Notes under the pieces: model-generated
Told to the model about the DNA's origin: nothing
Seen by the model: the letters and a program-made list of their open reading frames with translations, nothing else
Database searches by the model: none
Source of the DNA: Rozella allomycis CSF55
Lineage: Eukaryota; Rozellomycota
Direction of reading: 5' to 3'
Length of the DNA stretch: 64,000 nucleotides
Assembly: GCA_000442015.1 (NCBI GenBank)
Contig: KE561068.1
Coordinates: 1-64,000, forward strand
Part shown: positions 1 through 10,224 of the stretch, piece after piece
How positions within the stretch are numbered: position 1 is the stretch's first letter
How the letters are laid out: each line of letters starts with the position of its first letter
Translations under genes and position numbers: made by a program

Positions 1-36
1 CCTCCCCGTCCAGTTAACGAGCACTGCGAGACTTGT

Positions 37-531
37 TTAATTAATATTAGAGAAATCTTCTATCTTCTTGAAAGATTGTTTGAAGATGAATATGATCCAG
101 TAATCTATGGCCGATAGGTTATCTGGATATCTATCGCGAAGAAAGTCTATCGAATAAAGAGCAAAATTCTTCAAATGAGCAAAGAGGTGTTGAAAAGGAT
201 AAAAGAAGAAGATTTCTCCAGCATCGTCAATCCATAATCCAGGGATATATCTTCTAAGTAATTCATGAATTAGTTGCCAAAATTGCCTTATTCCAACTTG
301 ACATTCGAAAAATCCGTGAAAAGGAGTGCCATTGAATTGATGACATCTCTGACAAATTCTTGATTGGTCTAATTCAAAATGAAAAATGATAATATAGACC
401 CCGTTTTTATACCTATTAGCTACAATTATCCAATATAGAACTTGATGTTTAACTGGTCTCTTCTTATCCCAAATCTCTATATGTTGATTGTCAAAAATAA
501 GAGATATAGTAGAATTTTGACTTTTCTCCAA
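37..531 (-). mobile_element. 5'-truncated non-LTR retrotransposon fragment (C-terminal zinc region of a LINE reverse transcriptase)
   Basis: This is an open frame of about 164 codons with no ATG at its start; the first codon is TTG. It reads like the end of a LINE ORF2. A segment near 'VLYWIIVANRYKNGVYI' is followed by a CX2C-X8-H-X4-C zinc knuckle (RICQRCHQFNG, then HGFFEC) and an aromatic tail (FWQLI), the layout of zf-RVT regions that follow reverse transcriptases. No polymerase or endonuclease domain is present. The frame opens 7 nt downstream of the 3' end of a tRNA-Ile gene on the same strand, and the tRNA's Pol III T-run lies at the junction. I read it as a 5'-truncated insertion downstream of the tRNA. 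It could instead be an exon of a host gene with a zf-RVT-like domain. The element may continue past base 1. Confidence 0.5.
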
Positions 532-537
532 AAGGAT

Positions 538-610
538 GCTCCCAGCAGGGGTCGAACCTGCGGCCTTCGCGTTATTAGCACGACGCTCTAACCAACTGAG
601 CTATGGGAGC
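538..610 (-). tRNA. tRNA-Ile (anticodon AAT)
   Basis: The reverse complement folds as a 73-nt cloverleaf. The acceptor arm is GCTCCCA/TGGGAGC, the D arm is GCTC...GAGC, the anticodon stem is TCGTG/CGCGA around loop CTAATAA (anticodon AAT), and the T arm is GCAGG-TTCGACC-CCTGC. There is no intron. A TTTT run follows a few bases downstream as a Pol III stop. It is identical base for base to the copy at 3458-3530. Confidence 0.95.
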
Positions 611-674
611 TGCTGCCACATTTTTGGTGGCATAGTTAAATTGATAACCACTGCATGACAATACGTACCTTATC

Positions 675-1817
675 ATGCACAATATTTTAGTTCCCGTTAA
701 AGTAGTTATAACTGGTGCTGCAGGGCAAATAGCTTACTCTCTTTTATTCCATGTTTGTTCGGGCCAAATCTTTGGAAATGACCAAGTAAGGTTCATGCGT
801 TTCTGATACTTGAAAATCGATTTATATTTGCTAGAAATACCTTCCATGATCAGCCAGTTAGAAGGAGTTAGAATGGAACTAGAAGACTGTGCATTTCCTT
901 TACTTAACCGTATTGATAAATAATGACATTTTTTCAGAACTATCGATAACGGATAATCTTGAAGAAGCGTTTAAAGATGCAGATTATGCCTTTTTAATTG
1001 GAGCTCTACCGAGAAAGCAGTAACAATTAGCAGCGACCAAGATTTCTTAGAGGTATGGAGAGAAAAGACTTGCTAAAATCAAATGCTTCAATTTTCCGTA
1101 ATCAAGGTCTTGTCATAGATAATGTGGCCAAAAAATCTATTAAGGTATTAAAAAAACCCATGATTTGTAGATTTTGGTAGTAGGTAATCCCGCCAATACA
1201 AATGCGTATATTTTGAACAAGTCAACGCCTTCAATACCGTCTAAAAATATATCTGCCTTAACCCGCCTAGATCAGAATCGTGCCACGTTCCAAATAAGCA
1301 AGACTTTAGGTGTTCCGGTAAGTAAGATTCAGAATGTCGTGGTCTGGGGAAACCACTCTAATACCCAATTCCCGGATCCGAAACACGCCCTTTTTGATGA
1401 TGGCCGCCAAGTTTGGCCTATTTTAAAAGCAAAATTTGACGAGCCGAATTTTATTGAAACTGTACAGAACCGTGGAACGGATGTTATCAAAGCCAGAAAA
1501 TTGTCATCTGCCATGAGTGCCGCCAAAGCTTGCGCAGATCATATGAGGGACTGGTGCTTAGGAACAAAACAGGTACCAAAAGTAAAATCGTCTGTCCAAC
1601 TTAGGGTGAAATAGTATCAATGGCTGTAGTGTCCAATGGAAACATGTATGGTATACCTAAAGATATCGTATTTTCTGTTCCAGTAACTTGCAATAATGGA
1701 GAATGGAAACTTGTTGAAGGGATTGAACTAGATTTTAGTTCAAAAAAGTACTTTGAAAGTACTTTGAACGAGCTAAAACAGGAAGCGTTAGATGCAGAGT
1801 TTGTGTTTCAAGAATGA
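675..1817 (+). CDS. MDH1: Malate dehydrogenase, cytosolic type
   Basis: This enzyme interconverts malate and oxaloacetate with NAD(H). Spliced exons give the start [17 protein letters not shown] (Rossmann glycine loop), then [16 protein letters not shown], the NAD-site motif VVGNPANTN, the active-site histidine motif [11 protein letters not shown], and the C-terminal IVFSVPV strand. The order and about 330-residue length match cytosolic MDH. There is no mitochondrial presequence, so cytosol is inferred. The ATG at 675 starts directly before the first beta strand. Five introns restore the frame; the first (about 800-835, 36 nt) has the least certain borders, the others are 26-32 nt. The gene looks intact. 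It follows the tRNA-Ile gene by about 65 nt. Confidence 0.88.
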
Positions 1818-1903
1818 TTGCTTAATTAAAGATTGGTTTTTATGCTTATTGATTTTTGTCCGTCTTTATCATTTTATCTTTNTTTCTAAAACGGGAATTT
1901 TCG

Positions 1904-3403
1904 ATGCGCGCAATCCTAAATGCCCGACAATTAAAAAATCAAAGTAAAAATTCATTTACAATATAATTAAAAGTATACTTACCTTCTCTAAACGAAGGGC
2001 CTTATTTGCAATTTGGTTTGGATAAGGTTCTCTTCACAAAGGGAGTCCATAAATTGAAAGAGAAGGGTGAATATAGGTTTCCACAATACCTAGAAAAACT
2101 ACCTCCAAGAGATAATATTAATATTGAAAACTTCAGCCATTTTGTTCACAGTTCGAATGATTCGGTATAAAGATTATTAAAGATACGATCTAGAAGTTGC
2201 ATGGAATTGCGAGAAAACTTGAGACCGAATATGTTACTTCAACATCTTCAATAACTTCAGCATTATCAATATTATATCTCGCCATTTCTATGCGAAGGAA
2301 GCCTGACATGTTGTACCTTTCCAAAGACTATACTTTTGAACCTAGACGATATACTAACAGAGTATTCTCACCAATAAGCATTATTGTAAATCCCTTACAA
2401 GGAGGTTTGACTAACATTCAATGTGAAAGGACATTTTCTAATAACATTTTGACCGATATGGGACACGTGTTTGAAAAACTAGTCGTTACAACCGAAGAAG
2501 AGTTTTCCAAAATATTGAATTTTAAAGAAGAACCGAAATCTAACCATAATTATGTTTATAATCAAGTAGGTCTTAGATTTATCAATTGTCAGGCGGGTTC
2601 GTTTCTGATACGGTCACAAATTGATTGTCAACACGAGAAATTGCAATATCACCGATTTGATATCAAATCAAGGGCCACATTTCCAATTAGATTTGACAAG
2701 GAAAACTATTCAGTACATTAAAGATTCCATAAATGATAGAAATATTTCGGTTATGAATTAAGGAAGGATAAGGGATTATATAATTCGTTTGAAAAAGAAT
2801 ATTACGACATGCATAGATCAGCTATGCTTAAATATTAGTAAGGATGTCTCACTATCCGTTATTAGTTTTCAGGTTAGATTGGGCCATATGGATGGAATAT
2901 TTGTTATCTATCACAGTGTTCGAAATATATTTGGATTCCAATATATATCTCGAAATGAAATGGAAAAAAGACTATTCGGATCGTCAAAAATTGCGCAAGC
3001 TTATTACTCTTTGACTATTCTGGCTCTGGAGAACATTTTCAACACGTTAAATTTAAACAGCGGTAAAAAGAGAAGAGTAATATTTGCTCTTGATGACTGT
3101 GTTTTGAAAATAATCGAAGAACAAGTCGATACTGAAACTAATCTTCCCATCGGTACTACAAACGTACATTCTGTTAACTTTACAACCTTCAATCAATTAA
3201 CGAAAATCGACGAAGCTTCAAGTATTATGAAAATTAGAAATGTTAATGACATTTCTATTGAATGTAATATTACAAAAAATGTGGAATCAAATACTTCCGT
3301 GAACTATGACGCAACAAGAAGACTTGCAGTTGACGGTAAACCTTCTTATATTAATGCTTCATTTTTAAACAAGTTGGAAAAATTATCAAGATTTTCACAA
3401 TAA
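1904..3403 (+). CDS. PET127: PET127-family mitochondrial RNA-processing protein
   Basis: In yeast, Pet127 is a mitochondrial inner-membrane-associated protein needed for 5' processing and stability of mitochondrial RNAs; the family has a nuclease-like core. Joining exons gives family signatures in order: GPYLQFGLDKVLFTKGVHKL, STSSITSALS, a 'SFTSEPR'-like DYTFEPR, FLIRSQIDCQ, FDIKSRATFPIR, FEKEYYDMHRSAMLKY and RLGHMDGIFVIYH-FGFQYIS. Four introns are needed (near 1933, 2169, 2716 and 2848), each about 27-35 nt. The protein is around 430 residues, shorter than yeast Pet127 (about 800), mainly because the N-terminal region is short. The start ATG at 1904 gives only about 11 residues before the first intron, so an upstream exon is possible. 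An ambiguous base lies at 1882. It helps place the organism among fungi. Confidence 0.8.
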
Positions 3404-3457
3404 ACATACTTTCATATTACAATAAAAATATTTCATGTAAAAATATATCATAAAGTT

Positions 3458-3530
3458 GCTCCCAGCAGGGGTCGAACCTGCGGCCTTCGCGTTATTAGCA
3501 CGACGCTCTAACCAACTGAGCTATGGGAGC
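3458..3530 (-). tRNA. tRNA-Ile (anticodon AAT), second identical copy
   Basis: The 73-nt cloverleaf is identical in sequence to the gene at 538-610, with anticodon AAT in loop CTAATAA. A TTTTT run lies roughly 15 nt downstream on the minus strand. Flanking sequence differs from the first copy, so only the tRNA itself is duplicated. Confidence 0.95.
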
Positions 3531-3616
3531 TGTTGTGGAAAATTCAAGGCAGCGCTAATGAATACGACAAGATAATGACATATTGTGGAGTATAATAGAA
3601 ATTTATTTAGTGGTAT

Positions 3617-4199
3617 TCATTTCAATAAAGACCTAGCTAATTGTTCTTTAGCCATTGCTAAAGCTCTCGAGATTGACTCTTCCGTTAAACTGATTTCAAT
3701 AGATGAGTCGCGTCCTTTAATAAGTTGGCTAACGGTATCATATAGAACATTTGGATTTCCCTCCAACAAAATACCATCGTCTATCAACTCATCCAAAACC
3801 AGCAGCACCAGATCTAATTGATCGACTATTGATTTCTTTGAAAATTGATTTCTTGTTATTTGAATCAAAATACATTACTTTATCAATTTTTGAAGGACGT
3901 TTGTTAGACAGACAATGATATTTTCCAGCAATAGTTCGTTTTCATCAGCTGCACCAACGACGTATACAAAAACGTCTCCAATATTTCTGTATATCACGAT
4001 TCTGTTATCCAAAAACAAAACATCTTCTACCGATGACTATAATAGCGTTCTAGTTACCAAAAACTTTGCGAGACTTTGCAAAGAGAGACTTTTCAAATTC
4101 TACGGTTACCGAATCAGAGTAGTATTTGGATAGAATTCTTTTGCCGTCTTCATCAAGAAAGATTATTGCTTGGACGGAATATAGAGATAGGGGTGACAT
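3617..4199 (-). CDS. RET3: Coatomer subunit zeta (zeta-COP)
   Basis: This small longin-fold subunit of the COPI coat acts in retrograde Golgi-to-ER traffic. The spliced protein begins MSPLSLYSVQAIIFLDEDG, has the middle block FLDNRIVIYRNIGDVFVYVV, and ends with the hallmark LDLVLLVLDELIDDGILLE and a C-terminal helix. Length is about 185 residues, matching yeast Ret3 (189). Two short introns (near 4053 and 3845) restore the frame; without them the reading is broken. The ATG at 4199 gives the expected N-terminal beta strand. Tail sequence lies about 90 nt from the second tRNA-Ile. Confidence is high from the zeta-specific DELIDDGIILE-type motif. Confidence 0.88.
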
Positions 4200-4359
4200 T
4201 TTGGAAAATTGGCAATTGAAGTTATCGTGTTATCGAATTATAAATATCACGGAACATCACGAAAATAGACAATTTATATGCTTTTAAATTACTAAAGTTA
4301 TCTGATTTGATATTTTAATTTTGCATTTTTTGTCTCCCTTAGTTTTGCAAAGCCACAAA

Positions 4360-6352
4360 ATGGAAAATTTTGACAAGACTGTTGAGTACCCTGACCTTGA
4401 AGAGAAATATAAAGTTGAACAAGAGACTGGTTATGATAACTATGTTGTTGTGATTGGACTTCCTATTGTTGAACCAGCGAAAAAGGATAAGTTGTTTGCT
4501 TACATCAAAGCAAAAGTGTCGCCCGTATTCGCTGAAGCCAAGGATGCGTTAATGCCATTTACTGATGGAAAGTCTCACGGTGCGTTGTTTGTGGAATTTG
4601 AAACGGCCGAATTAGCGAACAAGTTTAGCAAGGCTGCTGATAATTTTCGTTTTGACAAAAACCATACTTTGACTGCAAACGTTATGACTGAGGTGGATAG
4701 AATTATGAACATGGAAGAAGAATTCAAAGAGCCGGAAATGCCAGAGTATGAAGAAAAGGGAAACATGAAGGAATGGCTTCTTGATGAGTTGTCTCGCGAA
4801 CAGTTTTCTTTTGTCAGTGGGAATAAGCTTAATGTAAAGTGGTACATTGGAGATCAAGCTGAGATTGCCTTTGAACAAAAAGTAAGTCAGTTAAGTTTAG
4901 TGAAATAGAATGTTGACAAGTATGTTTGGAGTCCCCTTGGAACGTATTTGGCAGGAAGAACCCAAACTCATGTTGTGATGTGTGGTGGAAGTGGATTTAA
5001 ACCTGTGTTGACATTCCATCATCCAAAGGTTGTTTCCTTTGAGTTTTCACCAATGGAGAATTATTTGATAACATATTCTAATTCAGAGTCTGAAGAGTAT
5101 CAAACTTTTGTTTGGGATGTGAGAACTGGACAGAAGATTAGAGGATTTAAGGGGGCAACAAGTTTCAAGTTTTCATATAACGATGAATATGTCGCCAAAG
5201 TTCATGACAAGGCTGTGTTTGTTTATAAGACTGAGACTATGGAGTTGCTTGAAAAGAAGAGTATTAGAATGGGAGAAATAGCTGATTTTGAATGGTCGCC
5301 TGTCGCTAACATTATTGCGTTTTGGTCTAGAGTTGAACCAAACGTGCCTGCTCGTATTGTTTTAATGAAGATTCCTACAAGAGAAATAATTCGTTCAAAG
5401 AATTTATTTAACGTTGAAAAAGTAAGCATTTGTATTAAGAATTATAAAGTGTTCAATCTATTGGCAAAACAAGGGTGAATTTGTAGCATTTAAAGTTGAT
5501 AAACTTCAAAAGAAATTGACTACTTTTAATCTTGAAATATTTAAAATTACCGAGAAAGATTGTCCAGTAGAGATGATTGATCTTTCTTCAGATATTTCTG
5601 ATCTAGCATGGGAGCCTGAAAGAAGTCGATTTGTAACTTCTACAATCGTTGGAAGAAAAACAAATCTCTCTCTTTATGAGTTACAAAATGGTTCATTTAA
5701 ATTGATTAGAACTTTTGAAAGAGGCTTAATTCATAGAGTGTTTTGGTCACCAAAAGGAAGGTTTTGCATCTTTGCAGGCCATGAAGATTACGATGCCATC
5801 ACTGAATTTTGGGATCTCAATACTGATAAATCAAAAATTAAAATGTTAATATCCCTTGCATGTCCTTCTTCTGGTATCCTTTGGGAAGCGTCTGGTAGAT
5901 TCATTGTATCTTATTGCTCATCTGCTAAACTTAAAGGAAGCATGGGTTTTAAAATTTATGATTTCAAAGGATCTTTGCTCTATCAAGAAGGCGTTACTGA
6001 ATTTTCTTCTTTTGCTTGGCGTCCTCGCCCACCAACAACTCTACCTGAAGATCAAATAAAAGAAATCAAAAAGAATCTCAAAACCTACTCTGATAAATTT
6101 GAAGAAGAAGATAGACTTCGTTCTGATAAAGCTTATCGCGAAGTGGTTGAAAGACGCTCTAGACTTAAAAATGAATGGTTCTCATGGTTCAATGCCGCCA
6201 AAAAACTTTGGGATGAAAGCAAATCTGAAAGGATTGCTTTGTTTGATGGAATTGATTTCGATGAAGCTGCTTCTAATGACAGTGTTTTAGAAGATTGGAA
6301 TGAAGTAGTTATCAAAGAAACTATTGAACCATATCAACCTCCAAATCAATAA
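4360..6352 (+). CDS. PRT1: Translation initiation factor eIF3 subunit b
   Basis: This is a core scaffold of the eIF3 complex on the 40S subunit. The protein starts MENFDKTVEYPDLEEKY and carries an N-terminal RRM (YVVVIGLPIVEPAKKDKL, then GALFVEFETAELANKF). It continues with the beta-propeller typical of eIF3b (KYVWSPLGTYLA, FEFSPMENYLITYS, VFWSPKGRFCIFAG) and the C-terminal helix that binds eIF3i/g (YREVVERRSRLKNEWFSWF). Length is about 645 residues. Two introns, 4882-4908 (27 nt) and a 28-nt one near 5420, fit phase exactly. A TCCCTTAG run sits about 20 nt upstream of the ATG, like the motif found before several other genes here. The gene appears complete. Confidence 0.93.
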
Positions 6353-6444
6353 ATTTAATTCAGTTATTTATATATTTTAATTCAATTCAAGACTTTTTTT
6401 GCTTTTAAAATCTCTAGGGGAAATCTTCATGTGAAATTTCTGGA

Positions 6445-8282
6445 ATGTCAGACGTGGACGTGGACGAGATATTAAAGAAATTAGACATTGATGACGGCAC
6501 TAACATCGACTGGGATGACGAAAAAGATGGAAAAGACCCAGAATTATTGGCTGAATTGAAAGAACTTCTTGGTAAGGAACCAGTAGTTCCTGAGCTGCAG
6601 TTAAGTGATAGTATTGATATATCTGGTGAAAATTTAAATCTTGAAGGACAAATAGTCGACGAAGAAGAAAACACTATTTCAGAGGGGGTAGACTTTAAGA
6701 TTGAAACGTCGACTCAAGAACAAACGATTCGTTTGGAGACTTCATCTGAGACTAGAATTACAGAGTCCGCTGATTCCAATTATCTTCCTATCGAAGAAAA
6801 ACTTAAATGCACGGACAAACAGATATTGGAAAAATATATTCGATTGGAGCAAGTCAAAGCAGTGCAATTTAAACAAGCTGGTAATAAACAAAACGCTATA
6901 GAATGTCTTAAAAACTCTAAACTATTAAAAAGCCGTTTGATTGAGATACAATCAAATATGGCTGAAAGTTTGCCGGCGCCGCAACAAAGGAAGAGCAGCT
7001 CAGATGAAAAGAATAACGTTGCAGAAACCAAATTGAAATCATCGCAGCCGTCAACCTCTCCAGTATTTGATCAGATCAAAGACATTTTAAAGTCGCAGAT
7101 TTCTTTTTGTAAAGAAAACACCAACCCTAAATTTGGAGAGCTGATATTGCTATTTCAAAAAGACTTAACACGAATTCTTGGACTTGAAAGAAATGGGTTG
7201 TCATTACCTCCATTCCTGTACAAGGACGTGGATGTGACATATGAACAATGTTACACGGACATGCCCTTAAATGAACTGAAGCTAGAAATTCGTAGTGTTT
7301 CCGGTCTCTATTTTAAGGATAATGGAAGCGTCATACCAGCATGTCCGTATTTTAACGTGGAATTTCCCTATCCTGAATCTCAAAAGGCATCATCTCCCGT
7401 GTTTAAACAAAGTAGTTCATTTGGTAATAAAATAACATGGAATTTATTGAATAGAACCCAATTATTCCAAGACTTTTGTGATTGATAGATCTAAGGCATT
7501 TAAGAGGTTCACAGAACGAAAAAAGTTGACTGTTGAGTTTTTCCATTACAGAGGATTTTTTAGAAAATCTGTTTCTATTGGCAAAGTGGTTATTCCCTTG
7601 AACACTTTGAACAAGAAAGCCTTAATTCACGAAGCGTTTCAAGTATGTATGCTTCTTTTTCGTATTGCTAGTTAATTGGTGCTGATAGAAAACCAACTGG
7701 AGCGATTATTGACATTATAATAAAAATACGCGAACCATTAGATGGAAATGTAGCAATTAATGAAACAAAACGATTTCTTTTTCTGCAGGAAAACGATCCT
7801 ATCAATTTGCCGAATTTTGCTTTGAATAGCAAACCTGAAATTATCCGACAGAAAAGCGGCAAGGAAGATAAGAAAAAACAAGTGAATGCATCTTGGGATA
7901 TCGAGATGGATGAACAACTCTTTGAGTAAGGTGCAATTAATCAAGATATTTTAGCATTGGTCGTTTTGAAAGCAATTTATTAATGGAAAAAGAAATTGAA
8001 AGAATTGATGCCTTAATAATAAACAATCGTGGAACTGCACCAGAATGTCTGGAGGATCGCAAGCAGCAACTTCAGATTAAGATAAACATGCTTGTTCTTC
8101 AAGTTCAAACTGGTAGCTTAACCTTGGACGAGTATATGAAAAGAGTTAACAGACAAATAGAGATAGAAAAACGGTGTGCTTTGGAATACAAGAAGGCTAA
8201 CAAAATTCAGCATGCCACGATGTGCATGTGGAGAATAAAAATAATGAAGGGTGAAATTGATGAGGTAGTGTCGCAACAATAA
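6445..8282 (+). CDS. CC2D1/Lgd-family protein (DM14 and C2 domains)
   Basis: CC2D1A/B and fly Lgd bind the ESCRT-III subunit CHMP4/Snf7 and regulate endosomal sorting. The N-terminus is acidic (DVDEILKKLDIDDG, DWDDEKDGKD). A DM14-like helix follows (KYIRLEQVKAVQFKQAGN), then a second helical region and a C2 domain (LKLEIRSVSGLYFKDNG, later FFRKSVSIGKVVIPLNTL). A final coiled coil (RIDALIINNRGTAPECLEDR) matches the family C-terminus. Three short introns, starting near 7424, 7645 and 7926, join the frames; the second exon junction gives the expected KTFVIDRSKAFKRF strand. Length is about 560 residues, shorter than human CC2D1A (about 950), mostly through fewer DM14 repeats. The family call is good; the exact cargo role is inferred. 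Confidence 0.8.
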
Positions 8283-8321
8283 TAAATAAAACATATTTAA
8301 CTCATCCAAATGTTTGATTTA

Positions 8322-8720
8322 TTAAAGGTTGTTTTTAATTGTTTCTTCGAGCTTTTTAACATCTGCACCTACAACTTCTGCTACCTTGGCTCCTTTCTTA
8401 TAAAATTGAAATGTTGGCATTCTATTTAAGATTTTTGATCACAATTACGCTCTGATTCCACATGAAGCAGCAACATCCTAACATTACTATAACAAAACAT
8501 TTTTACAGCTACTTGATCTACATCAACTTTGATGAAAGTAGCAGCGCTATAATCATCCGAAAACTTTTGGAATTTAGGTGCGATAATTTTACATGGACCT
8601 AGCTCAACAAGTTATCTGTTTTATACCACACCATTCTGCAAAAAAGTCGACAACGACTAAATTGTCCTTTTTAATAAAGGATTCGAATTCGCTAGTGTTG
8701 GTAACGTGATGTACTGGCAT
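8322..8720 (-). CDS. TRX1: Thioredoxin
   Basis: This is a small dithiol-disulfide oxidoreductase. Spliced sequence gives MPVHHVTNTSEFESFIKK, VVVDFFAEWCG|PCK (the WCGPC active site), [30 protein letters not shown] with the conserved cis-proline, and VVGADVKKLEETIKNNL. Length is about 105 residues, normal for cytosolic thioredoxin. One 28-nt intron splits the glycine codon of the active site; two more lie before DVAASCG and before MPTF. There is no targeting sequence, so a cytosolic or nuclear location is expected. The stop at 8322 is close to the convergent end of the CC2D1 gene, only about 40 bp away. Confidence 0.9.
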
Positions 8721-8970
8721 TTTCTTTAACAAGGGTTACCAGAAAATTGGCAAAGTGTATTTTATTTCTTTTTTAATTCAAATTATTACATATTGCTGAT
8801 TGTAGATCGGGAAAGAGATGGAGTCATTGAGATTCAATATTATTCGAAGGTGATGGGCTCGGCAAAGTATTCTGTTCTTACCCTAAATGGATGATTTCAA
8901 TTTTTTATAAAATATTTTATTAAGTAAAATACTTCATTCACAAAGCCATAAACCCAACAACAATTTCCCT
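8721..8970. other. Short intergenic stretch between thioredoxin start and LSM2 end
   Basis: About 250 AT-rich bases that must hold the thioredoxin promoter and the LSM2 3' end. I see no open frame, repeat or RNA fold that I can support. Confidence 0.5.
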
Positions 8971-9283
8971 CTACGAGTAATTTTCCGCTTCTCTCCTAGT
9001 TGCATCTTGTAACAACTCTGTGTCCACTGCTTCAACAGGAAGGGCGACATATCTAACTACTGATCCACGAATAAATATATTTCGCACACTCCAAAGGTGT
9101 GGATACTTTTCCTTTTCTAGAACTTCTATATCATCAAGTTTTAGGTTTAAAAATTGATCAACAGAGTTAAGTACACCCTTTATCGCGATATCATTCTTTA
9201 GTTCGATCGTAATTTTCTTTCCTATTAATGTTTTGAAGAAACTGTAGAATAACTAGTGAAGGCGAACAAAGTGAGATTACCAT
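8971..9283 (-). CDS. LSM2: U6 snRNA-associated Sm-like protein LSM2
   Basis: This is a subunit of the Lsm1-7 (mRNA decay) and Lsm2-8 (U6 snRNP) rings. The protein reads M-LFYSFFKTLIGKK, then ITIELKNDIAIKGVLNSVDQ (Sm1), LNLKLDDIEV, and NIFIRGSVVRYVALP (Sm2, the IRGS-VRYV signature), with tail DTELLQDATRREAENYS. Length is about 95 residues as in other LSM2 proteins. The first exon is only the ATG (9281-9283). A 28-nt intron follows, and the second exon supplies the conserved LFYSFFKTL start, so an ordinary ORF search misses the true start. The gene fits a spliceosome that must process very short introns. Confidence 0.92.
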
Positions 9284-9427
9284 AGGATTTGGAATTTTCC
9301 TCAATCGAAAAATTGGCTATCAAAAGTTGCGCCCAAATAAACTTGATATTTTCGTATTTAATTAAATAAAGTCTCTTTATTTCGAATGTAAACAACCACC
9401 AGAATGAACAGAATGTATTCTTCAATT

Positions 9428-9815
9428 TCAATCATCTAATTCGTTCTCTGATGAACTTGTGCTAATATCCTCGTCAACCATTAATGGCATCCCTTTTTGT
9501 TGCTTAATTTTGTCGCGCACGTAATCACGTATTACGTTCATAGTTTCTTTTTCCAAAATTTTCATTCGTGATTGAATGTCTCTCTCTAAATCCCAAGTAA
9601 CTTTTTTTGGGGCTAGCTGGGTTAGATCAACCTCATTTAGTAATTGTTTTCCTTTTATTTCAGCTTCCTTCAAGATTTCTTCTGCAACGTCTTGAACTGT
9701 CTCACTAGTATTGAAATTTTCGGATGTATTAGCACTATATTCAATATATTTTAATTATTTACTTTCCTTTTATTCTTGAAAGGCGCTTTAAGGCCTCTTC
9801 TTCCAGAGAATTCAT
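9428..9815 (-). CDS. cwf18: CCDC12/Cwf18-family splicing factor
   Basis: Cwf18/CCDC12 is a small component of the Prp19-associated activated spliceosome. The protein begins MNSLEEEALKRLSRIKG, continues after one 28-nt intron with a Ser/Thr-rich linker, then has the family core LTQLAPKKVTWDLERDI followed by a helix SRMKILEKETMNVIRDYVRD that matches the C-terminus of CCDC12. It ends in an acidic tail (SSSENELDD). Length is about 120 residues, close to the family norm. The ATG at 9815 is the first in frame after the splice. It lies between LSM2 and a small unknown gene on the same strand. Confidence 0.72.
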
Positions 9816-9909
9816 TCAGAGATTACAAGGGTTGCGCTCTATGTCTGTATCCATACAAGATATACTTTGAATGCAATGAATAGATCTTAATAAATTTATT
9901 TAGGGTTAT

Positions 9910-10145
9910 TTATGCAAGTCTCCTCAGAATAATTGACGAATTTCGTTTTGCGACACTTAGTTTTATGGATAACTTTTATATTGATATTATATACATTGGA
10001 TACTGCATGTGCCATGCGATACTTTAAGAAAAGCCGTAAAATCATCCATATCCCCAGTTGATTTCACACAGAAAGGGGAAATTACAAACTTTTGTTCTCC
10101 TTCAAAAAGGGATAAACCAATGGCCATGGTCTCTATTACAGACAT
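9910..10145 (-). CDS. Small protein of unknown function
   Basis: I do not recognise this gene. The reading starts at an ATG (MSVIETMAIGLSLFEGEQ), continues through VISPFCVKSTGDMDDFTAF, and after removal of a 50-nt GT...AG intron (9973-10022) ends in a basic tail (LSIKLSVAKRNSSIILRRLA) of about 60 residues in total. Support is limited to the open frame, a plausible intron with a pyrimidine-poor AAAAG end, and a position 80 nt downstream of the P0 stop on the same strand. It might be the transcribed 3' flank of P0 and not a gene. Confidence 0.3.
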
Positions 10146-10224
10146 TATACCATGCAAAGAAAAAACAACAAAAAAATTCAATATATATTCTGAATGCTGG
10201 TTTTAATGAATGAATAAAGTTTAT

